A DNA stretch of 64,000 nt. Source: Dehalobacter sp. DCA (GTDB taxonomy: Bacteria; Bacillota; Desulfitobacteriia; Desulfitobacteriales; Syntrophobotulaceae). This document shows, piece by piece, positions 1-7,758 of this stretch. How positions within the stretch are numbered: position 1 is the stretch's first letter; every line of letters starts with the position of its first letter. Below the pieces are notes generated by a model. The model saw only the letters and a list, made by a program, of their open reading frames with translations. It did no database searches and was not told the DNA's origin. The stretch lies in NCBI RefSeq assembly GCF_000305775.1, contig NC_018866.1:2375001-2439000 (forward strand), written 5' to 3'. The position numbers and the translations under genes are program-made.

Positions 1-221
1 GCAGGCGCACATCGATGACCGGAATGATCTTCCCTCTCAAATTGACAATTCCACGAACATAATTGGGCAGCTCCGGCACTTCAGTAACCGGCTGGATACC
101 GATAATTTCTGTCACGTACTTAATTTCAATCCCGTAGATTTCGTTGCCTAGAGAAAAGGTTAAAAACTTGTTTTTCTGAGTATCTTCTTCCAAATAATCT
201 TCTGCAATCATTTCTGCCATT
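1..221 (-). CDS. cheW: CheW chemotaxis coupling protein (3' part outside window)
   Basis: This is the first ~73 residues of a CheW adaptor, which links chemoreceptors to CheA at the membrane. The start reads MAEMIAEDYLEED, and the SH3-like CheW fold follows: FLTFSLGNEIYGIEI, then VTEIIG, then PNYVRGIVNLRGKIIPVIDVR, which is the classic CheW core around the conserved NLRG. A ribosome site (AAAGGAGTGATTTTA before ATG) fixes the start. It lies 18 bp downstream of cheA in the same direction, so it is very likely in the same operon. The C-terminal half runs off the left edge. Confidence 0.93.
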
Positions 222-239
222 AAAATCACTCCTTTCTTG

Positions 240-2387
240 TTATTTCTTCACAAGTCTGGTTATACTCTGGATGTCAAGGATTAAACTAATGCTTCCGTCA
301 CCTAAAAGCGTACACCCTCCTAACTCATTATCTTTTTTAAGATTTTGTATGTAATACGGCAGTGCTTTAACAACGACCTGTTGTTCTCCAAGCAGTTCAT
401 CAGCAAATATACAACAAGATGTTTCTTCATTTTCAACCATGATAAATATGCCCTGGCTTAATTCCGTAATTTCAGTTTTGACTTTGTACAGCGTATGGAG
501 CCTGATAACCGGATAACACTCACCCCTTACCATAATCATTTCATTTTCATCAGGGTCTCTGATAATATCGGATTCTTTCGGCCTGAATGATTCTCTGATG
601 GATATTGTCGGTATGGTATACCTTGAATTTCCGACTTTAATATTCATTCCGCCGATAATCGCCAATGTTAATGGGATCTTCATCGTAATGGCAGTGCCTG
701 CACCTTCAGTACTGTCTACCGAAACGGATCCGCCTACCGTCTGGATATTCTTGGAGACGACATCCATGCCGACGCCTCTTCCGGAAAATTCCGTGATGTT
801 CTCTTTGGTTGAAAATCCGGGCAGAAAGATCAGATTAAAGATTTCGCGGTCGCTTATCTCCTGTTCCGATTTGGTCAGAAGGCCATTCTGTCTGGCTCTG
901 CTCAGGATTTTTTCTTTATTCAGTCCTTTACCATCATCCCTGACAATGATCAGAACATCGCTTCCAGCATTTTTTGCTTCCAGGGTGATTGTCCCAGCTT
1001 TGGACTTCTCTGCCGCAACCCGTTCCCCAGCCGCCTCAATCCCATGATCAATCGCGTTGCGGATCAGATGCATCAGCGGATCAGAAATATGTTCAATAAT
1101 ATTTTTGTCAACTTCCGTTTCCTCACCGATGATCTCTAAACGCACTTCTTTGTTCAGCTTCTTACTCATATCGCGTACGATTCTGTGCATTTTGTGAAAA
1201 GTCGTCGACAGCGGAACCATCCGGATCGCCATGACCATATCCTGCAATTCCCCAGTGATTTTCCCGAGCTGCCGGGCTGCCTTATAGAAATTATCTAGCT
1301 GCAGCCCTATAAGGTCAGGGTTTTGGGTAACCATGGCCTCGGCAATCACCATTTCTCCGACCAGGTCCATCAGTCTGTCCAGCTTGGCGACATTGACACT
1401 GATGATGCTCTGCTGGGCAGAAGAAAGAGAGACTTCCTTCTCGGCCTTTTCCCCCCTTTCAACTGTCTGTAGGACAGGAATCTGTGGGGTTAAAGCATTC
1501 TCATGTTGATTCATCACCGGTTCGTCTTCCTGATCTTCGATCTGCTCCAACTTCAGCTCTCTGAGGAAAATCGTCTGCATGAAGAATTCATGCATTTCTT
1601 CATAGCTTTTATCTGTCCTTAAGACTACTGTAAAGCCCTGTTCTTTAATGACCTGAGCACTCAGATCATTTTCAATAATATCTTCCGGGGTGAAAATGTA
1701 CTTGTCCGCAATTTCTTTCAAATTATGGATGACGGTGTAGGCTCTGATATTTTCCATTTCACAGCCGTCCTGATAGAAGATTACAGCCTTGTACCAGTTC
1801 TTTTTAGACAGGGCCGCCGGGGGCTCTGTTATGTTCGGGGCAATATAATATCTGGGTTTTTCTTCAGGTATTTTTTCAGGTATTTCTTCTATGTCTTCCG
1901 GTATGTCCTTCAGATCTTCTACTGAATTTTTCTTCGTTTCTTTCCTGGATGTAAATACTTTTTCTGCTGAAGAATTTTGTAATTTCAGTTTGTTCAGGAA
2001 ATCTGCAATCGTCTCTTTCAGACGCTGTGCATCTCCGTCAACGGGATCTTTGGCTTTGACTTTTTCCAGTTCGACTTTGAGAAAATCGACACCTTCGAGC
2101 ACAATATCCGAAAGCGCGGAGCAGTCGACCTCCCGTGGATCGTTTTCGCGGATGAAATAAAACAAGTCCTCAATGGAATGGGCGAGAGAGGCGATGTTGT
2201 CAAAAAGCATCATTGCAGATGAACCCTTAATGGTATGCATGATCCGGAAGATCTCATTGACATCGTCTTTGGAAATATGATTGGATTTTTCACTGGCCAG
2301 AATGGAGTGCTCTAGCTGTTCAAGCAAATTGGACGTTTCGAAAATATACAGGTCTAACATGGATTCATTGGAATAATTACCAGCCAT
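240..2387 (-). CDS. cheA: Chemotaxis histidine kinase CheA
   Basis: CheA autophosphorylates in response to receptors and passes phosphate to CheY. The domains are in CheA order: an N-terminal Hpt domain with the phospho-acceptor His in IMHTIKGSSAMM (about residue 51), a P2-like region, an acidic linker, a dimerisation helix pair (SVNVAKLDRLMDLVGEMVI), a GHKL ATPase (HLIRNAIDHGIE N-box, DDGKGL, FSGRGVGMDVV) and a CheW-like C-terminus. I chose the ATG at 2387 because a G-rich stretch precedes it. An in-frame ATG at 2408 has no ribosome site and would add seven residues. The gene lies between cheY and cheW. The 715-aa length is normal for the family. Confidence 0.95.
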   Translation of the reverse strand: MAGNYSNESMLDLYIFETSNLLEQLEHSILASEKSNHISKDDVNEIFRIMHTIKGSSAMMLFDNIASLAHSIEDLFYFIRENDPREVDCSALSDIVLEGVDFLKVELEKVKAKDPVDGDAQRLKETIADFLNKLKLQNSSAEKVFTSRKETKKNSVEDLKDIPEDIEEIPEKIPEEKPRYYIAPNITEPPAALSKKNWYKAVIFYQDGCEMENIRAYTVIHNLKEIADKYIFTPEDIIENDLSAQVIKEQGFTVVLRTDKSYEEMHEFFMQTIFLRELKLEQIEDQEDEPVMNQHENALTPQIPVLQTVERGEKAEKEVSLSSAQQSIISVNVAKLDRLMDLVGEMVIAEAMVTQNPDLIGLQLDNFYKAARQLGKITGELQDMVMAIRMVPLSTTFHKMHRIVRDMSKKLNKEVRLEIIGEETEVDKNIIEHISDPLMHLIRNAIDHGIEAAGERVAAEKSKAGTITLEAKNAGSDVLIIVRDDGKGLNKEKILSRARQNGLLTKSEQEISDREIFNLIFLPGFSTKENITEFSGRGVGMDVVSKNIQTVGGSVSVDSTEGAGTAITMKIPLTLAIIGGMNIKVGNSRYTIPTISIRESFRPKESDIIRDPDENEMIMVRGECYPVIRLHTLYKVKTEITELSQGIFIMVENEETSCCIFADELLGEQQVVVKALPYYIQNLKKDNELGGCTLLGDGSISLILDIQSITRLVKK

Positions 2388-2417
2388 TTTTATCTGCCCC
2401 CCAAACATATCAACTGA

Positions 2418-2783
2418 CTATTTTAATGCATTCACCTGATTTAAGGTTTTGACTACGACATCCTCTTTGAACGGTTTGATAATAAAGGACTTTGCACCAA
2501 GCGCAACAGCCTGCCTTACCATACTTTCCTGTCCCATCGCGGAAACCATCACGACCTTGGCTTTCGGATCAAATTTCATGATTTCAGGTAATGCTTCCAA
2601 ACCGGACATTTCAGGCATCGTAATATCCATGGTAACGACATCAGGTTGCAATTGTTTATAGCTTTCCAGGCCTTCCAACCCGTTCGCAGCCTCACCGACG
2701 ACCTCAAAACCGTTGTTCTGAAGCATATTTCTGATCGCCAGCCGCATAAATGCCGCATCATCTACAATCAGTACTCTAATCAA
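2418..2783 (-). CDS. cheY: CheY-type response regulator
   Basis: A single receiver domain of 121 aa with no output domain. The acidic pair D8/D9 (LIVDDAAF), the phospho-acceptor Asp53 in VTMDITMPEMSG, the VSAMG switch segment and the KPF lysine near residue 104 are all present. The start codon is TTG, preceded by a strong AAGGAGGG. The start overlaps the end of the TetR gene by 8 bp, which suggests coupled translation. Together with cheA and cheW it forms a small chemotaxis unit; whether it controls a flagellar motor or something else cannot be seen here. Confidence 0.93.
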   Translation of the reverse strand: MIRVLIVDDAAFMRLAIRNMLQNNGFEVVGEAANGLEGLESYKQLQPDVVTMDITMPEMSGLEALPEIMKFDPKAKVVMVSAMGQESMVRQAVALGAKSFIIKPFKEDVVVKTLNQVNALK

Positions 2784-3393
2784 TGGACTCCCTCCTTTGA
2801 GGATTAATCTTGTCTTGAATGAAAGAACCCAGGATCGTGTTAACTGCCTCCAGGCATTTTCCCCGCAAAGAGAAAGAATACTGCTGTAGTCTCCACCTCG
2901 CGCAAAGCGCTACGCAGGTTCCGATAATGATATCAGTCAGCATCTCGCTCGATAGTTTCGGAGGTATTTCCCCTGTCTCCTGGCCTCTCTGAATAATTTT
3001 CTTTAAAAAGACAAATCGCGTTGAATAAATGTCTTCGACTTTTGATTTTAACGCTTCGTCATAGCGCATAATTTCCAAAGATAGAAGTACTGCGGTGATT
3101 GACGGATAATTTTCGTAATACGAAGAAAGTGATTCGACAAGAAAAATAATCGCTTCTTCCGTGGTTTCTTTCTGCTGGGCCGTAAGGAACAGGTCGCTGT
3201 CATACTGCGAGAAATAATCCAGGACGCCGAGCATCAGTTCATTTTTGCTTTTAAAATGCTTATAGATGGCTCCCTCGGTGATATTCTGCTTTTTGGCAAT
3301 CTCGCGTGTCGAAATTTGGTGGATTCCGTATTTATCGATCAAATCAATTGTCGTTAAGATGATGCTTTCTTTCCGATGTATTAGTAAATTCAT
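2776..3393 (-). CDS. TetR/AcrR family transcriptional regulator
   Basis: A 205-aa TetR-type repressor. The N-terminal helix-turn-helix is clear (ILTTIDLIDKYGIHQISTRE followed by IAKKQNITEGAIYKHFKSKNELML), and the C-terminal part is the usual helical ligand and dimer domain. I prefer the ATG at 3393, which has GGGAGGAG upstream, to the ATG at 3438, which has no ribosome site and would place an operator-like palindrome (3420-3435) inside the coding region. The gene is first in the unit with cheY, cheA and cheW, an unusual partner for chemotaxis genes. The ligand is unknown. Confidence 0.88.
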   Translation of the reverse strand: MNLLIHRKESIILTTIDLIDKYGIHQISTREIAKKQNITEGAIYKHFKSKNELMLGVLDYFSQYDSDLFLTAQQKETTEEAIIFLVESLSSYYENYPSITAVLLSLEIMRYDEALKSKVEDIYSTRFVFLKKIIQRGQETGEIPPKLSSEMLTDIIIGTCVALCARWRLQQYSFSLRGKCLEAVNTILGSFIQDKINPQRRESID

Positions 3394-3419
3394 ATGGTAA
3401 TAAACTCCTCCCTTGGAAA

Positions 3420-3435
3420 GTAAGTGTTTACTTAC
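3420..3435. promoter_or_regulatory. Inverted repeat, candidate TetR operator
   Basis: GTAAGT-N4-ACTTAC lies just upstream of the preferred TetR start. Perfect 6-bp arms with a 4-bp spacer next to a tetR-type gene suggest an autoregulatory operator. This is inference from position and symmetry only. Confidence 0.45.
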
Positions 3436-3647
3436 CATCTTTTACACCTAATATACTGCATAATTTGTCGAATGTCTACAATTTTTGACATAATATTTTA
3501 AATATTTTGATATATTCTTCGTATGGCTAAATATATATTTGGATTGGCTTACATACAATTTTAGGGAATAAAAAAAGGCTTCCTGTTAAATCAGATAAGC
3601 CTGTTTCCCTATTTAATATTTTTTCGTTGAATTTGGATTAAAGGAAT

Positions 3648-3692
3648 CAAAAAAGAGATTGATGCAATTTGATTGATTCAATCTCTTTTTTG
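3648..3692 (-). terminator. Rho-independent terminator after the HesB-like gene
   Basis: The arms AAAAAAGAGATTGA (3649-3662) and TCAATCTCTTTTTT (3678-3691) form a 14-bp stem with A/T tracts on both sides, so it could work in both directions. It starts 5 bp from the stop of the HesB-like gene. Confidence 0.8.
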
Positions 3693-3696
3693 AGCT

Positions 3697-4026
3697 TTAT
3701 GATTCACAGCTTCCGGAACTGCAGTCCGATCCGCACTCACCTTTTAAGGGTGATTTAATTTCAAATTGGTCCCCATCGGGGGTGTCAATATAATTGATCA
3801 CAACACCCTCAAGAACTTCTGTAAATTGCTTGTCTGCAACAATTTTTAGTCCATGCTGTTCATCAAATATATCGTCAGGGGTCTTTGACTCATCCAGAGT
3901 CATGCCGTAATTCGGCCCCCTTCAGCCAATGCCGGCTACATAGAGCCGTAAGTAAGAATTATCCATATTCTGAGTCACCATGATGTCTATAATTCTCTTG
4001 GCCGCGATTTCAGTAACTTCAAACAT
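3697..4026 (-). CDS. HesB-like selenoprotein (in-frame UGA read as Sec)
   Basis: A 109-codon reading frame of the HesB/IscA-like family, interrupted by one TGA at 3922-3924. The N-terminal part reads MFEVTEIAAKRIIDIM and later LRLYVAGIG; the UGA comes next, then RGPNYGMTLDESK continues in the same frame to a Cys-rich tail (GECGSDCSSGSCES). In HesB/IscA proteins the residue after the Gly-x-Gly of this motif is normally a cysteine, so UGA falls exactly at a cluster or redox cysteine position. A family of HesB-like selenoproteins is known, and this one fits it. AAGGAGGTGCGATT before the ATG at 4026 fixes the start. An automatic caller would start at 3903 and lose the first 41 residues. The protein may take part in Fe-S or redox chemistry; the exact role is unknown. 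Confidence 0.85.
3886..3924 (-). promoter_or_regulatory. Putative bacterial SECIS element
   Basis: On the coding (minus) strand the UGA is followed 19 nt later by a perfect hairpin: TGACTC, loop TGGAT, GAGTCA (3886-3902). The loop contains GG, and it starts 25 nt after the UGA, within the range in which bacterial SECIS loops work. It supports recoding by SelB. Folding was done by eye. Confidence 0.65.
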
Positions 4027-4145
4027 AATCGCACCTCCTTTTTAGTCTGACAATCGTTATCCATATTACATGAATAAGAAATGCTTGTCAAAATGATTGA
4101 AAAACAAATTGAAAAGTTGTAGTATGTCTAATTAATTAGCAGATT

Positions 4146-4694
4146 TTACATATCGTCAAGCAGGTTATTAAACCGGTTTGTTGCCTTGATATATTTCACC
4201 AGTTCGTTAATCATAATTCCGGTTATGATTCCGGTAGGCACTGAAAACAGTAGCATAACCGGCAAGTAAAAAAAGATCCCTGAAAACCTTAGAACCAAGG
4301 CTGCCATGGCCAATTGCCCGAGATTATGGGCTACAGCCCCTGCTACACTGATACCAACCATACTCAGACCTGTAAATAGATGTAACAGCACTGCCATGAC
4401 GATCGCAGCTGCAACAGCGCCTAAAAAGCTCATAAAAAAACCCATGCCGAATAAGGTCCCACTGAGCAGAGAGCCGAGAATTGTCCGCAGTACGGTAATC
4501 TGCAGGGCCGTCTTAAAGTCAAAGACAACCAAAGCCACCAAGGTAATAATATTGGCCAAACCCAGCTTCACTCCCGGTATAGGCAGCGGACTAGGGAACA
4601 TACTCTCAAGATAATGAAGAACGGAGGCTTGCGCCACGAGAATGGCAATAACAGCCAGTTTCTTTGTTGATATCACATTTTTGACATGTTCCAT
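4146..4694 (-). CDS. Gx transporter family membrane protein (ECF S-component-like)
   Basis: A 182-aa protein with about five or six membrane helices. It matches the family once named heptaprenyl diphosphate synthase component I and now called Gx transporter, for example FPSPLPIPGVKLGLANIITL near the N-terminus and VAHNLGQLAMAALVL later. The family is thought to behave as an S-component of ECF transporters. I chose the ATG at 4694 (GGAGGA upstream); the ATG at 4721 would add nine residues. It is divergent from the ecfT-ecfA1-ecfA2 genes that start at 4866, so the pair may form one uptake system. The substrate is unknown. Confidence 0.8.
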   Translation of the reverse strand: MEHVKNVISTKKLAVIAILVAQASVLHYLESMFPSPLPIPGVKLGLANIITLVALVVFDFKTALQITVLRTILGSLLSGTLFGMGFFMSFLGAVAAAIVMAVLLHLFTGLSMVGISVAGAVAHNLGQLAMAALVLRFSGIFFYLPVMLLFSVPTGIITGIMINELVKYIKATNRFNNLLDDM

Positions 4695-4865
4695 AACTGG
4701 ATCTTCCTCCGAATTATGCATTCCCCTTCAGATCATGCAATTTTTATTTGATGTCTTGTTTTAATCGAAGTCTTATTTTAATCAAATAGATTTATTTTAT
4801 TTGCATTAAACCCATATAAGTACTATTATTCATACGAAACAGAAATTGTCAAAGGAGCCTTTTCA

Positions 4866-5663
4866 ATGATCGGTATGAAATTAGGCCAATACGTCTATGG
4901 GAATTCCCTGCTCCATTTATTGGATCCCCGAACGAAAATATTGAGCTGCTTATTGGTCATTTTTTCCGTCATAATTACCGATAATTTGTATTTTCTGCTT
5001 TTCTTGATTCTATTAATGGCTGCTGCCATTATTTCTTCCGGATTAAGCTATCAATTAATTCTGAGCAGTTTATTGAAATTAAGATATCTGCTTCTTTTTA
5101 CGCTGGTCTTCCAGGGATTTCTCACGCCGGGCGAAACTGTTTTGATGGTTGGAAAGCTTAGTATGACCAGAGAAGGTCTGATCTTAGGGCTGATCAATAT
5201 ATCGCGGCTGGTTATTTTATTTTTAGGCTCTATGATTTTACTGATGACAACATCATCCCTCAAATTGTCCGCAGGAATCGAATACTTGCTGCTACCATTA
5301 AGGAAATTACATATTCCTATTCATAATTATACAACCATCCTCAGCATTTCTTTTCGTTTTCTTCCTACTTTATTTGAAGAAGCGGCCATCATAAAAAATG
5401 CTCAAAAATCAAGGGGAGCCCAATTTGATTCATCAAATATTGTTGTCCGGATAAAGAGCTATACTGCCATTCTGATTCCCTTATTTGAAGCGTCCCTGGT
5501 TCGGGCCGCTGACTTGGGTGAAGCGATGGACAGCAGGTGCTTTACTTCCCATCCCAATCAGTTAAGGTTAAACCGTTTACAAATGAAACGTCGGGATATC
5601 CTGTTTTTAATCCAAATGACCGCCGTTTTAGGTACAGGTATTACGATTAGCATTCTTCTATAA
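4866..5663 (+). CDS. ecfT: Energy-coupling factor transporter T component
   Basis: A 265-aa membrane protein of the EcfT/CbiQ family. This component couples the two ATPases to a substrate-binding S protein in vitamin and metal uptake. It has the usual helices at the N-terminus (HLLDPRTKILSCLLVIFSVI), and the family Ala-Arg-Gly coupling region is seen as KNAQKSRGAQFD and AADLGEAMDSR. The start has AAAGGAGCC upstream. It is followed 17 bp later by ecfA1, and ecfA2 overlaps ecfA1, so the three form an operon. No riboswitch was recognised in the 170-bp divergent region in front. Confidence 0.9.
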   Translation: MIGMKLGQYVYGNSLLHLLDPRTKILSCLLVIFSVIITDNLYFLLFLILLMAAAIISSGLSYQLILSSLLKLRYLLLFTLVFQGFLTPGETVLMVGKLSMTREGLILGLINISRLVILFLGSMILLMTTSSLKLSAGIEYLLLPLRKLHIPIHNYTTILSISFRFLPTLFEEAAIIKNAQKSRGAQFDSSNIVVRIKSYTAILIPLFEASLVRAADLGEAMDSRCFTSHPNQLRLNRLQMKRRDILFLIQMTAVLGTGITISILL

Positions 5664-5679
5664 GTCAGGAGCCGAAAGT

Positions 5680-6519
5680 ATGACTGCTCAAGGTATCGAA
5701 TTCGTCAAGGTCACAAAGCATTATATAGATTACTCTCAAGGGAAAACACCTGCGCTGAAAGATATCTCCTTGTCGATCAGGAAGGGCGAATATGTCGGTT
5801 TGCTTGGGATGAATGGTTCGGGAAAATCTACCCTGGCCAAACTATTAAATGGCCTGCTTAAACCAACGGATGGAAAGGTCTTTATCAATGGGCTTGATAC
5901 GGCAAACATTGAACAACTGCCTGAAATCCGCAGACTCGTCGGTATGGTTTTTCAAAACCCCGATAATCAATTAATCAGTCCTGTTATTGAGGAAGAAATT
6001 GCTTTTGGCCCTGAAAATTTAGGACTGCCAGTTCCAGAGATCAATCGCCGGATCAATTGGGCACTTCAGGTGTGCGGCCTCGAAGACAAAAGGCATCATG
6101 CACCGCATCTGCTTTCAGGCGGACAAAAACAAAGGGTGGCTCTGGCTTCGGCCTTGGCGATGCTGCCTGAATACCTCGTTCTTGATGAGCCGACTTCGAT
6201 GCTGGATCCGGCAGGCAGGAAGGAACTGCTTGAACAGCTGCGGGTCTTAAATAAGCAGGAAGACATGACCATCCTGATCATCAGCCATAATCCAGAGGAT
6301 TTGGTCCAGGCAGACAGGCTAATTGTTCTGGATCACGGATCAATCTTTTTACAGGGGACCCCAAGGGAAGTCTATGCCAACGCCAAATTGGCAGAACTGG
6401 GACTGGATACCCCCGCGGTTTACCAATTGATCAACCAATTGGGATCAAACGGATATCCTGTTCCCGAAAACGTCAAATCAGTCCGGGAGTTGGTGGATTA
6501 TCTATGCCTGCAGTTGTAG
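5680..6519 (+). CDS. ecfA1: Energy-coupling factor ATPase EcfA1
   Basis: A 279-aa ABC ATPase of the ECF type. Visible motifs are Walker A GMNGSGKST, the Q-loop VFQNPDNQ (the NPDNQ form is typical of EcfA), signature LLSGGQKQRVALAS, Walker B YLVLDEPTSM and the switch His in IIISHNPEDL. It would pair with EcfA2 and power EcfT. Its 3' end overlaps ecfA2 by 16 bp, consistent with coupled translation. Confidence 0.93.
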   Translation: MTAQGIEFVKVTKHYIDYSQGKTPALKDISLSIRKGEYVGLLGMNGSGKSTLAKLLNGLLKPTDGKVFINGLDTANIEQLPEIRRLVGMVFQNPDNQLISPVIEEEIAFGPENLGLPVPEINRRINWALQVCGLEDKRHHAPHLLSGGQKQRVALASALAMLPEYLVLDEPTSMLDPAGRKELLEQLRVLNKQEDMTILIISHNPEDLVQADRLIVLDHGSIFLQGTPREVYANAKLAELGLDTPAVYQLINQLGSNGYPVPENVKSVRELVDYLCLQL

Positions 6520-7382
6520 AAACGAATCATCTTTCTTATACGTACTTACCCGGTTCAGTTTATGAACATCAAGCTCTCAAAGACATTAGTATTTCTCTGG
6601 CAAAAGGAGAATTCCTTGGCATACTGGGACCCAACGGCTCCGGTAAATCGACACTCGCCCAACATTTCAACGGATTGCTCCGGCCTACGTCCGGTCAAAT
6701 GACTGTATGCGGAATTCCAACTTCAGATCCTAAACGAAGTAAGGATCTTTGGAAAAAAGCAGGGCTGGTTTTTCAATATCCCGAACAGCAGATTTTTCAA
6801 ATTACAGTCTTTGATGAAGTGGCCTATGGACCAAGGAATTTAGGCCTGCCTGAAACGGAAGTAGCAGAAAGAGTCCATGATGCCCTACAGCAAGTTGGTA
6901 TAAACCAGGAGAATATCAACCAATTGGCCCCGGTCACACTGAGCGGCGGCATGCGAAGAAGAATTGCCATTGCCGGGATACTGGCCATCCAGCCGGAAAT
7001 ACTCATCCTCGATGAACCCATGGCAGGTTTGGATGCTGCCGGCCGGAGACTGCTTTCTGATATATTTAAACAACGTCAAGAAAAAAAAGAAACAACGGTC
7101 ATGATTTCTCACAACCTCAAAGAAATCATGACTATCACAGATAAGATTGCTATCCTGGACAGCGGGTCCATGATCTTTTTTGGAGACGTTAAAGACCTGC
7201 TGATGAAACCTGAAATTCTTAGTCGATATCAACTGGAATTGCCGGAGTACTTGCAAGTTGTTTATCGGCTGGCTGAGAAAGGGTTTGCTATCAAAACCGA
7301 CATTAGCAGTACAGAAGAAGCCGGCGAAGAAATCCTAAGATTTCTTCAAGAAAATAAGTATGGGGGCGTAACGAAACTTTAG
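6504..7382 (+). CDS. ecfA2: Energy-coupling factor ATPase EcfA2 (3' end formed by an IS end)
   Basis: A 292-aa ECF ABC ATPase with Walker A GPNGSGKST, Q-loop VFQYPEQQ, signature TLSGGMRRRIAIAG, Walker B ILILDEPMAG and a switch His in MISHNLKEI. It pairs with EcfA1. The last codons (GGVTKL and stop) lie in the 42-bp hairpin repeat at 7362-7403. The same repeat occurs downstream of the full IS1182-type transposase at 41374-41411, so the natural C-terminus was replaced by element sequence. All ATPase motifs lie well upstream, so the enzyme is probably still active. Confidence 0.92.
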   Translation: MPAVVETNHLSYTYLPGSVYEHQALKDISISLAKGEFLGILGPNGSGKSTLAQHFNGLLRPTSGQMTVCGIPTSDPKRSKDLWKKAGLVFQYPEQQIFQITVFDEVAYGPRNLGLPETEVAERVHDALQQVGINQENINQLAPVTLSGGMRRRIAIAGILAIQPEILILDEPMAGLDAAGRRLLSDIFKQRQEKKETTVMISHNLKEIMTITDKIAILDSGSMIFFGDVKDLLMKPEILSRYQLELPEYLQVVYRLAEKGFAIKTDISSTEEAGEEILRFLQENKYGGVTKL

Positions 7383-7403
7383 TTTAAGTTTCGTTGCGCC
7401 CCC
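7362..7403. repeat. IS1182-type end: 18-bp hairpin repeat, copy 1
   Basis: GGGGGCGTAACGAAACTT and its near-perfect complement form a long hairpin around a short loop. A second copy lies at 41374-41411, in the same relation to a full transposase gene of the same family. It overlaps the ecfA2 stop codon and could also end transcription of the ecf operon. Confidence 0.7.
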
Positions 7404-7439
7404 TGTCTCTGTTATAAGATGTAATTTTGGATATTAAGT

Positions 7440-7605
7440 TTCTCTTTAACTGGCCATTTTTCATATGGTCTTTCTTCATACGCATAAAGGTGGCATCATG
7501 ATCCGTCTTGAAGTAACTATTTCTTTCTTCCAGTATAAGCTCTTGCTGTTCATATTTCTGCATTCTTGGACCCGGTCTCTCTTCATCCGATTTCTTGGCC
7601 AATCT
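7440..7605 (-). pseudogene. Remnant of an IS1182-family transposase
   Basis: The reading frame contains MQKYEQQELILEERNSYF and KTDHDATFMRMKKDHMKNGQ, nearly identical to the middle of the intact transposase at 41449-43053. A short piece (AKKSDEE) from about 20 residues upstream is joined directly to it, so there is an internal deletion. Both the catalytic N-terminal and C-terminal regions are gone. No function is expected. Confidence 0.85.
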
Positions 7606-7711
7606 CTCGGCCCCTTTTTACAGGTGCGCCGGCGGCAAAAGTAAAATAAATCGATAGAATACTCCTTTAGGGGTGGTTGTGTTTTGTCCATTTTCCAAAC
7701 CTGAACATATC

Positions 7712-7742
7712 ATATTCCAGCAAATGTTTGGAATATTTTTTT
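7712..7742 (+). terminator. Terminator-like hairpin in front of the topoisomerase-like gene
   Basis: The arms ATATTCCA and TGGAATAT, with a 9-nt loop, are followed by seven T. The structure ends 5 bp before the AGGAGG ribosome site of the gene at 7759. It may insulate the gene from upstream reading or act as an attenuator. Confidence 0.5.
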
Positions 7743-7758
7743 GTTTCAGGAGGAATGA

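Noticed and set aside
3575-3602. AGGCTT/AAGCCT hairpin as a terminator
   Set aside because: Only a 6-bp stem with a long loop and no T-run in the useful direction; the stronger structure is at 3648-3692.
3697-3903. Separate 68-aa gene or frameshifted pseudogene
   Set aside because: The frame is the same on both sides of the UGA, the motif position fits Sec, and a hairpin follows; a frameshift is not needed.
4722-4865. Possible cobalamin or other riboswitch between the Gx gene and ecfT
   Set aside because: No conserved box or multi-stem fold could be recognised in 140 bp; only ordinary A/T-rich promoter sequence.
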